From Tilletiaria anomala UBC 951 (lineage: Eukaryota > Basidiomycota > Exobasidiomycetes > Georgefischeriales > Tilletiariaceae), in the NCBI RefSeq assembly GCF_000711695.1, contig NW_013547018.1, positions 124,001 through 188,000 of the forward strand: 64,000 bases of DNA, in the 5' to 3' direction. Both the position numbers and the translations under genes were made by a program. Each line of letters begins with the position of its first letter. Within the stretch, counting starts at the first letter, position 1. Shown here one piece after another: positions 56,434 through 64,000 of this stretch. The notes below the pieces were generated by a model. That model saw nothing but the letters and a program-made list of their open reading frames with translations, had not been told where the DNA came from and did no database searches.

Positions 56434-57895
56434 TCACAACTTTGCTTTCACAGCACCAGTGCTCGCCTTTATGATCTTCAACGCGCCGTCAGCAACGATA
56501 GGGAACATGCTCCCGTACTCCTTGGCTTTTGCACTGCTCGCTTGCCCCGCAGCCGAGCGAGCCGCGATTCCTTGCGCGATGACGGCGAGGCGGAACCAGG
56601 CCCATGCTTCGCAGAATGTCCAGTTGGGGATAGGATATTCACAGCGAGCTGCCTCACAGTACTCTTTCAGCAGCTCCTCTTTAACGGGTACAGGTGACTG
56701 AGCGGGTGTGAGGTTGCCAAGCATGAGCCAGAAGTCGCCGCGCTGCCTTGATCGCTCCAATTCATCTGGGTCCGAGACCTTGGAAGGGGTTGAGCATGGC
56801 AGTGAGAATGGCTGTAGTAGGTTGGCCAGATCTGATAGAGGGTGGCCCAATGTGGAAAGCTCCCAGTCCAAAATTCCAATGACGCGTGGCTCGGTCGGAT
56901 GGAAGACCTGTGTGGATTTCATGATGACGATTGCGTCAACGAGATGCAAGCTTGCAAGAAGCAGCTTCGGTAGCACTCACAATGTTGTCGATCTTGTAGT
57001 CGCCGTGGCAGATGGTGTTTTTGTCCTTGGGCAGGTTCTGTGCAAACCATTTGGCCATATCTTCGAATGACGGGATCGGTCCGACAGGTTTGCCCGTCTT
57101 CTTATCTTTGACTTTGCCCTGTGCCACACTGACGCCGCCCAAGCTCTTGAGCTGACGCTGATAGAAGTTGGCAAGTTTGCCGTACCCGTCCAATCCGATC
57201 GCTGTGGGGTTGATCCGATGCATGGCAGCAAGTGTCTTAATGGCAGCAAACCAGCACGCTGCACGCTCCTCCTTTGGCAGCATGAGCATTCGTACGTCGC
57301 TGAAGATCCTGCCTTTCAAAAACTCCATAATGTAAAAAGGGGTGCCGAGTACCGAGTTGTCTTCACAGAGACAGTAGACTTCTGGGACAGGGACTGCATC
57401 TGGATGCAGCATGTTCCCATAAATAGGGGCTGCTTGATTATGCTTTCCGATCGCTAAGAGTATACGATACTCACGCTCGACAGCGTGAGCTGTCGCAGAG
57501 ACTAGCTGCCCAGGGGGCTTCTTGCGTAGAACATAATGCTTTCCGCTGAGTGACAGATACCAAAAGAACATGAAGACCAGCGCTTTGGATCTCAGCTTCA
57601 GAACTCCGGACAAGAGTCTGCACTCACTTTCGATCGATGAGAATGTAAGTGGGATTGGATTGCCCATAGGAAAACTGCTTCACGTCGACCGGAGCAGAGA
57701 TGGCTGGGACGCAGGCTGTGATGGCATGAGCGACAGCGCGAAAAATGCCACTAGTGCCAATAAGCACCGCCACCGAAACGGAATAATCTGGAGCAGGGAT
57801 GACCCACACTTTAGATACTCATTGAGTTTATCATTATCAATGCTCTGCCGCACCTCTCCATACTCTTGACCGATCTTGCTTTGCTCCTCAGACAT
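56434..57895 (-). CDS. APH-fold phosphotransferase, ACAD10/11 kinase-domain type
   Basis: Four exons: 57808-57895, 57628-57715, 56981-57545, 56434-56907; 404 residues. The protein kinase-like APH fold is clear: QFSYGQSNPTYIL (nucleotide loop), KHYVLRKKPPGQL (ATP Lys), EREYRILLAIG, VPEVYCLCEDNSVLGTPFYI, catalytic HGDYKIDNIVFHP and Mg-binding GILDWELSTLGHPLSDLANL. This is the group fused to acyl-CoA dehydrogenase in animal ACAD10/ACAD11, where it is linked to 4-hydroxy-acyl-CoA phosphorylation; here it is stand-alone, as in many fungi. The first donor is a GTGGGT site needed for phase. Substrate inferred from family only. Confidence 0.87.
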
Positions 57896-58567
57896 CTTAA
57901 TTGCGAATCGCAATTCCAGGTTTGACGGAACCGAGGTCAGGGGGAAGAGAAAGGAAGGCTCGGCTGTTTCTGGTCTTGAAGGATTGCCCTGCTGTCTATG
58001 GACGCCTGAATAGCTCGAGGGTTGCTGGATCTTTCCTGAGCAGCGAAGAGACAAATGTATTCGCATGTGAAGCAGGTCCGGGAGTTCGAAATGACAAGCG
58101 CTAGGTCAACCCGCCTCCACCGACATGACAAGGTCAAGTTGGCCATGCGTACATACTCACCGGCCGGCCGGCGCGAGACGAGTTGCCGGTTGGTGGGCGG
58201 GGCGGGCAGGCACACAACTCCTGCGTGGCGGTCCGACATCGGCGGAAGTCGATAAGACGGGACTCGGAAGTCGGAACCCATCGTGGCTCATTGGACGTTA
58301 ACAAAGATCCCATCTCGCTCACCTGAGCTTCTGCATTCTCATGAAGTTGTGACTATACCGGCGGGTACCTTTGGCCGCACGCTTCTCGTAGGGTAGATAG
58401 CTTCCGACAGATTGATCGAAGAGGCCAGCCGCCGCATTTCTGAGCCTCGGAGTGTTTATCCTCAATACCTAAAATGAGCGTTCAGGTCCGATGAGGACGC
58501 TGCACGCCATGCACCAGCATCGAACCGGTTCCATCTCTTTGGCACTTTCGACGGGCGGTCTGCTACC
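57896..58567. other. Divergent promoter, APH-fold gene / PPR-like gene
   Basis: 672 bp between start codons on opposite strands; no coding frame recognised. Confidence 0.5.
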
Positions 58568-61500
58568 ATGAGCATAGCGCTATTTGTTTCTGCGACCACG
58601 CCGAGACCGATTGCGCTGGCATGTCGAGCTTGCATTCGCTCGTCCGCAATATCAGCTGCGCAGGCTGCCTGTGCAAATGAAGCTAATCAGTCCTCGGCAG
58701 CCCGCCAACGCGATGCCTCTAGACTATGGCACCAGCAATGGCGGCCATTTGGCACTAATGCGAGCCCGTCCCAGACTTTCGACTCTCTCGCCTCCTCTTC
58801 ATCACGTAACATCAGTGAAACCCACATCAAGACGAAGAAGACACCGCTGGATTACGGAAAACTTCGGCGAGCTCTGCTCGGGGGTGACGATCCTTCGCTG
58901 CAACGTCCCCCCAAAGAAGATGCGCCAGTCTCGCGCAAGACCATATCTGCTCATCGCTACGCTCTGCGTGCAATGCATCTTCGTCGACTTGACGCCGCAC
59001 TTTCCTCGTCATCGCCAAATCCCGAGGTCATTGAGCGGCATTTCTACGCTTTCTGCGAACAGCACGACGTCTGTACTGGGGGAACACCGGAGGAAATACC
59101 TGCAGTTCTACTGCTATCTGCTAGACAGCTGAACCGTATGCTGAGCATATGGGCTGCACCACCTGGTCTTGAAGACCTCTTGGAGGTAGAAATGCGGCGG
59201 GAAGGTCATGTTCCAGGCGAATTCGCGTCCGAAGAAGCAGAAGCAACGGTGGAAAGAAAGACGGAACGCGGTGCAAAGAAGGCTGTGAAACGCTGCATGG
59301 CTTTGCTAGAGACCATTCGCATGGCATTACTTGTCGAGACATCACTCAAGAGCGATCCACTACGAGTGGTGCAACGCTCTCAAGGCCTTCTGCAAGATCT
59401 GTTGCTTTCACCTCAGCTCGGCCCGAGGCCGGCAAATGCAACACCCCAAATCCTGCTGTTGGACCGCCTCCTACACCTCGTGCTGAATCGCTCGCGAACA
59501 ATCAGTACGCTGCATCTCTTTGAAGCCTTACAAATTGTTCGCCTGGTTCTTCCTTCACCTTTTCCATACAATCATGACCCGGAAATGCTTACGGCGGGGA
59601 AACGGCAGAACCAGCAAATCAGGGTTCGTTTCAAGAATAGCATACAATTACGCACTTACAAGCTGCTTCTCACGGCAGTCGCGCGCACTGTGCCTCGCAT
59701 AGGATCGAGCCTGGGGGTGCTTGGCTACGACAGTGACCGCATCACACCTGAGGAGATGCAGTGGCGGGTGAAAGAAGTGATCAAATGCTTGCGTTCGACA
59801 TCCAGGGACAACCCGAAAGAAATAGAGACGCCCCAGAAGCTGGAGCAGAAACCTTCTGAGGAGCTGGCAGCGCTTACACAGAATCACCATACCACTCGCA
59901 GACTGAAGCGACGCTTGTCGCGCTCAGCAAATACCCGTCAGCTCGAAGTGAAAGCCTCACACGCAGATGCCTTCGATGTCCTCGAAAGCCTACTTGAACA
60001 GACACGCACATTCGAATGGACCGCGGATAAGGCTCTTGCTGTCATTTCTGCCTTATGCGAAGATTTGCGCTCTCACATCAAGCTGGCTTCGCCTGGGTCA
60101 GCAGAGGCGGGCCCTGATCATCGCAAGATCTTTGACAAGTCCACCTACAACGCATTGCTCATCTTTGCGATGCGTTCGCACACCCTCGAGGCTGTGCCTC
60201 TCATCATTGCTAGGGCGGTCAAGCGAGGGCAAGCGGACGTCACACTGTTTAATACATTCATGGCGCATCTGCCCAACTTGCAGCCCAGAGTTCAGGACCA
60301 AAGTATGAGTCAGGAGGACACGGCGCAACCGGACCATCTGACTAGCTCAAGCACATGGGCGAACGAGCTAGTGATCGTCCGACTCATCTACGAAGCCATG
60401 CGCGACAATCTCATCTTGTTTGAACTTGAGACCCTGCGGGCACGGCCGGGAGCAGCTGCAAGAAATCGCAAGCAGTACGCGGACTACGACGATCCGCTTT
60501 CCGCGTTCGTTATGGCAGGGCGTGAGCACGAATTCGGGCCTGATCCCAATTTTGAAGACGGTCGTACGGGCAACGGTATGATCGCATCTCCTCCACCGAG
60601 AGACTTGCCGCTCGCTCAGCGCCAGCTGCGAGGCATGCTCGGCATTGCAAAGCTTCCGTTGCACGTCATTCCGAATGCAGAGACGTACGCTCTGCTCGTC
60701 AAGTCGCTCAGCTGGCACGGAGACCTGCAAGGCGCAATCGGCATAATCGAAGACATGGTGCAGACGCCGATAAATTCGGGCTACCACCGTCGCCGCGTTG
60801 CTCACGCTGATGTTCCCAAAGCTCGAGACGATTCGCAACCGCAGGAAGACTTTTTCACCTCTCAGCCTGACGCCAACCGAAGCGAGGAGAACGAAGAGAC
60901 CTTTCTCCCCGGCCTCGACATCTACGACAGCCTTTTCCGTGGCTTTGCTCGACACAGCGTGCCTGGGCGCCTCGACTACCTCAACGAGCATTCCTTGTCG
61001 CACTCTCGCTGGCAGATCGATGACTCAACACCCAGTGATTGGAACGTCAACTCCTTCGGCGATATCTTCGAGTCCTTCTTGCAGCTTCGTCCCCGCCACT
61101 CTCCGCGTCGGGCAGGCTGGGTGGATCCATACAGCAGCGGCACCGCGAGTCAGATCGACGACGGTGGGCAATTGACGTCTTGCTCTTCTGCTCCAGTCGC
61201 TGTTTCAGCGGTACCAGCCCTTTACAAGCCACGCAAAGCCGTCGACATCGACACTCTCGCACCGTCGACCAACCAGTTTTTCTGGCTGCTGACGGCTCTG
61301 CGTCGCGTCAGTGGCGACCACGCGCGGTGGACACTGCTGCAGTGGTCGCGCGCCTGGACCAAGTTCTCTGCCGTACCATGGGAAAGCCTGGCGCGCGAGA
61401 TGGAGCTGGAGCGTAAGGCAAAGCCAAGGTACCAGAATGCACTGCCTATTGCTGCAGGGAAGGCTTTGCCTGTGCAGCTAGGTGTGTTCTCCGTCGACGC

Positions 61501-61786
61501 GAAGAAACGAGGTGAGGAGGACACGGATGGGCACGTAGGTGCAGGCGGAGGCGAGAGCGCAGAGGGCCTACAGTTGAGCAACGGGCCACGCGTTAAAGGA
61601 GGTGGACCGAGGCGAACGGTTCGTGCGGATGTCGGAATAAGGAATATGCGCATCGCAAGCGGGGAAAAGGCCATGTGGATGGACATGTCGATTCCGGAGC
61701 AAGACCGGGCAGGGGGCGCGTGGGTGCTTGCCATGCTCAATGCACGTCTCGTGCGTGTGCTCATGTATCTCAGACAGCGACTATGA
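58568..61786 (+). CDS. Large mitochondrial PPR-like helical protein
   Basis: Single exon, 1072 residues. The N-terminus is Arg/Ala/Ser-rich without early acids (MSIALFVSATTPRPIALACR), fitting a mitochondrial presequence. The body is mostly helical. A PPR-like repeat is visible at about residue 700 (NAETYALLVKSLSWHGDLQG, AIGIIEDMV), and a similar helical hairpin occurs near residue 510-545 (STYNALLIFAMRSHTLEAVP). Fungal proteins of this shape act in mitochondrial RNA processing or translation, which is the likely but unproven role. The absence of introns in 3.2 kb contrasts with intron-rich neighbours. It ends 142 bp from RPS25. Confidence 0.75.
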   Translation: MSIALFVSATTPRPIALACRACIRSSAISAAQAACANEANQSSAARQRDASRLWHQQWRPFGTNASPSQTFDSLASSSSRNISETHIKTKKTPLDYGKLRRALLGGDDPSLQRPPKEDAPVSRKTISAHRYALRAMHLRRLDAALSSSSPNPEVIERHFYAFCEQHDVCTGGTPEEIPAVLLLSARQLNRMLSIWAAPPGLEDLLEVEMRREGHVPGEFASEEAEATVERKTERGAKKAVKRCMALLETIRMALLVETSLKSDPLRVVQRSQGLLQDLLLSPQLGPRPANATPQILLLDRLLHLVLNRSRTISTLHLFEALQIVRLVLPSPFPYNHDPEMLTAGKRQNQQIRVRFKNSIQLRTYKLLLTAVARTVPRIGSSLGVLGYDSDRITPEEMQWRVKEVIKCLRSTSRDNPKEIETPQKLEQKPSEELAALTQNHHTTRRLKRRLSRSANTRQLEVKASHADAFDVLESLLEQTRTFEWTADKALAVISALCEDLRSHIKLASPGSAEAGPDHRKIFDKSTYNALLIFAMRSHTLEAVPLIIARAVKRGQADVTLFNTFMAHLPNLQPRVQDQSMSQEDTAQPDHLTSSSTWANELVIVRLIYEAMRDNLILFELETLRARPGAAARNRKQYADYDDPLSAFVMAGREHEFGPDPNFEDGRTGNGMIASPPPRDLPLAQRQLRGMLGIAKLPLHVIPNAETYALLVKSLSWHGDLQGAIGIIEDMVQTPINSGYHRRRVAHADVPKARDDSQPQEDFFTSQPDANRSEENEETFLPGLDIYDSLFRGFARHSVPGRLDYLNEHSLSHSRWQIDDSTPSDWNVNSFGDIFESFLQLRPRHSPRRAGWVDPYSSGTASQIDDGGQLTSCSSAPVAVSAVPALYKPRKAVDIDTLAPSTNQFFWLLTALRRVSGDHARWTLLQWSRAWTKFSAVPWESLAREMELERKAKPRYQNALPIAAGKALPVQLGVFSVDAKKRGEEDTDGHVGAGGGESAEGLQLSNGPRVKGGGPRRTVRADVGIRNMRIASGEKAMWMDMSIPEQDRAGGAWVLAMLNARLVRVLMYLRQRL

Positions 61787-61928
61787 CAACAACTACGTAA
61801 AGCTGCACTTGGCCCTGATTTTCCTCGGACTCGCCCACTGCTCCGAGAAGGTAAACCCAAGTTTTCACATAGAAGACAATTCAATGCGCATAGTACAGAG
61901 TGAAATCAATCGCACCAGGGCTAAAACC

Positions 61929-63001
61929 TTAGTCAGACCCAGAGGCACGGGCTAGAGGAAGCAGGACATTGGAATTGTGATCAGTATTTTTGTTCAATTG
62001 AATTGGCTGAGCTAGCGTAAAGACACTCACTGTAGACAAGTTGCCCGTGGTGGTGGATGATCCTCTTGATCTGGCCCTCCTTCTCGAGGTGGCGGATCGC
62101 CCGGCGAGCGAGAGAACCGTTGACTTTGAGACGGTCGATCAGAGTCGACTGCGAGATCATCTTGAACGTTGGCACCTCCTTGAGGATCTTGTCGTATGTG
62201 GGCTTGTCGAGGACGACAGAGTTTTGGGCCTGCGATCAGTGGGTCAATAGTACTGTCAGCAGCCCACTCGTGTGCGCTAGGCAAGCAATACGCACCTTGT
62301 CCTTGACCTTGCCCTTGCTCCACTTCTTCTTCTTGGAAGTCTTTGTCGCCGAAGCGAGAATGGCGGCCTTCTTGGGTGGCACTGTTGGTGAACGAGAGAG
62401 AAGGTATTCAATAATCTGAAACAGGCTCTGTGGGATTGGCATGCTCGCAGCATGCATGCAGCGTGCGATCTGAACAAGCGAGGCAGCGCAGCAACCAACC
62501 CAGAGCCCAGGATAAGCTAGTTGTTCAGATCTAGCGCCGCCACAATGCGTGACATGGTGCCCCACAACCACTGTTGGCTTCCTTGCCTTTGTATCGAAAG
62601 TGCACAGAGTTTCCCAGGCTGATTTCCGTGCTCAGCAATGGCAAGGAGGGCGCAGCTGAAGAGAGCATGGAGGAAGAAGGCCGGATGTGCAGGCTTGAAG
62701 GTGGCACTGATTCCACCTTGAAGAACGCCCTGCTCGGCAGCCCCAGCCATGCTCGCCTTTAAGCTCATTCTCGATTAGCTCCTCAATCTGAGCTTCCCAA
62801 GACGGCTTCAGGCATCGCACTTCAAATCCAGCCTTGCAATTTCGCTTAGGACATCCTATCCCCAGCCCAGCAAGTGATGCCGCTTCTATCCACAAGCTCT
62901 TGCCCCTCCTTGCTTCCGCTAATGGCTCTGCTGGTGCGCTTTCCTGCCAGGAGCAGCTGCCGCAGTGCATGCTGCGATTCAAGCATGTTGCTAGACTCAC
63001 T
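61929..63001 (-). CDS. RPS25: 40S ribosomal protein eS25, start codon split by an intron
   Basis: Small-subunit cytosolic ribosomal protein near the head/E site. Coding exons: 63001 (the A of ATG), 62296-62381, 62031-62229 and 61929-61951; 102 residues, as usual for the family. Landmarks are PPKKAAILASATKTSKKKKW, DKPTYDKILKEVPTFKM, STLIDRLKVNGSLARRAIRH, LEKEGQIKRIIHHHGQLVY and the tail TRASGSD. The sequence before CCACCCAAG is CAG|TG, and the family starts MPPK. The only strong upstream donor is A|GTGAGT at 63000/63001, next to a pyrimidine-rich leader typical of ribosomal protein genes, so the ATG is split A|TG by a 619-bp intron (62382-63000). An alternative unspliced start is ATG inside that intron (MPIPQSLFQII...), which I consider less likely. 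Confidence 0.88.
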
Positions 63002-63708
63002 TTTGACAAATTGCTGTGCGAAAGACCGAAGCAAAGATGGAAGGTAGAAAGAGAGATGAAAGAGAAAAAAAGCGTCGAGCGTGCTCGCTCGTCCAGGTGG
63101 TTGGTTGGGCGGCGGCGCGGCAAGTTCAGGCGAGCGCACAACCGTCTGTGCCTGCCAGGATGGAGTAGGGTTGTTCATCCTTCCAGCCGCAGTTTATTCA
63201 GCCCTCGCGTCCCTCATATCGATGGGGATGGAAAGTGTCGGTGCAACTCAAGTGCAGCACGTGATCAACGCTTCGGCGCCGAGACCGGGTGCACGGACCC
63301 CTCCCGGCGCCACTTGAATTTTCGTTGCCGGCTGTACGGAAGCGGGGCGATGCCATGTGCGTCATCTCTCCCAGATAGGCTGGGTGCTGCGCTAAGTGTA
63401 CCGTGCAGCAAATGGACACATTCCTGGTCAGCACGAGCGGATGAGGCAAGCGCAGCAGGCAGCGTATTGCAATCCCGGATGGGCGGCTAGGGCCAGTCAC
63501 CTTGGACCGTACCCGTTTCATCGGCTCAGCAGAGTTGTCGCTCTACGGGGGTACATCTGGGAGTTGCGTGTGAGATACATATACTCGTAGTATCCATCAT
63601 ACGGCGACATTGCTTTGTCTGCTTTCATCGTCCCCTAGCTCATGTGCGCAGCCCGTTAAGAAAATATGCAGGCACCTTGATAACTGCGAGGAGACACTGT
63701 CGATCAAA
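63002..63708. other. RPS25 promoter/leader and upstream region of a secreted protein gene
   Basis: Next to RPS25 the coding strand carries a pyrimidine-rich tract (about 63040-63080), a hallmark of ribosomal protein transcription starts. No further gene recognised. Confidence 0.55.
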
Positions 63709-64000
63709 ATGCAGCTCAAGTTGTCCCACCTGCTGCTCGTCGCAGCAGCGGCCACCAATATCGCAGCCGTCCCAGCTGCACAGTCGCCCCCCCAAATCGA
63801 GTTTCCGGCAGGAGGCTCATCGTCCTTCTCCGCGCCCATTGGCGTCTTCGGACACTTTATCTGGCCTGGTGGAAAGGTCGTGAATGCGATCTCTTCGCTC
63901 CTCTCCTCGGCGCATGCAACAGCAGGAGCAGGTGTCGTGGAAGAGGTCAAGCAGGCGGCTGCCACCTCAGCCACATCGTCGTGCCACGTCCACTTTACTC
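63709..64000 (+). CDS. Secreted protein of unknown function, cut at the right edge
   Basis: A frame from ATG at 63709 stays open to the end of the window (97 codons). It begins with a strong signal peptide (MQLKLSHLLLVAAAATNIAA, cleavage expected near VPAAQ). The mature part so far (FSAPIGVFGHFIWPGGKVVN ...) is not recognised and is rich in Ala and Ser. Cleavage and an enzyme or effector role cannot be judged without the rest. Confidence 0.6.
   Translation, partial: MQLKLSHLLLVAAAATNIAAVPAAQSPPQIEFPAGGSSSFSAPIGVFGHFIWPGGKVVNAISSLLSSAHATAGAGVVEEVKQAAATSATSSCHVHFT

Overview
The window is nuclear DNA of a fungus, most likely a basidiomycete. Smut-like Ustilaginomycotina is my best guess, not a certainty. 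The evidence is eukaryotic gene content, short GT-AG introns (mostly 57-144 bp), moderately high GC, tight gene spacing, and a typical fungal set of housekeeping genes. I place 28 coding features, including 2 cut by the window edges and 3 weak ones. No tRNA, rRNA, CRISPR array, transposon, retroelement or viral fossil could be supported. Exon borders were worked out by hand from splice signals, reading phase and protein-family continuity.

Layout. 1-9.6 kb: ARP4 (cut at the left edge), a tiny putative membrane protein, a WTAP/Mum2-like coiled-coil protein, the mRNA 3'-end factor RNA15/CstF-64 with a 32-Gln tract, prefoldin subunit 1, and a Yap-type bZIP factor with a long leader. 11-15 kb: mitochondrial ribosomal L7/L12 and replication licensing factor CDT1. 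17-24 kb: a single-pass membrane protein with a Cys-rich ectodomain and cytoplasmic SH3 domain, cohesin RAD21, and mitochondrial ribosomal S11. 25-32 kb: a 1066-residue disordered protein of unknown function, a NIPSNAP protein and RPA2. 32.3-33.3 kb: a cryptic multi-exon gene. 33.7-44 kb: a Gfo/Idh/MocA oxidoreductase, the BLM/Sgs1 RecQ helicase, PBN1 of GPI synthesis, and a PDK/BCKDK-type mitochondrial kinase. 44-64 kb: RNA polymerase I largest subunit, V-ATPase subunit e (VMA9), an alpha/beta hydrolase, an F-box/propeller protein, an APH-fold kinase, a mitochondrial PPR-like protein, ribosomal protein eS25 with a split start codon, and the start of a secreted protein.

Function. The genes do not form a pathway cluster; this is ordinary core genome. 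Genome-maintenance genes are dense (CDT1, RAD21, RPA2, SGS1 between 12.6 and 40.6 kb), and there are several mitochondrial proteins. Convergent neighbours often end only 111-155 bp apart, so overlapping 3' UTRs are likely. Divergent pairs share 0.5-0.7 kb promoters (RNA15/PFD1, oxidoreductase/SGS1, PBN1/kinase, RPA190/VMA9, APH-kinase/PPR).

Most unusual points: a two-part internal repeat and a stop-free 93-nt intron in RAD21; an eS25 start codon interrupted by a 619-bp intron; the membrane SH3 receptor-like protein; the cryptic gene near 33 kb; and two SUMO-interaction-like motifs in the SGS1 N-terminus. I saw no convincing new biological system.
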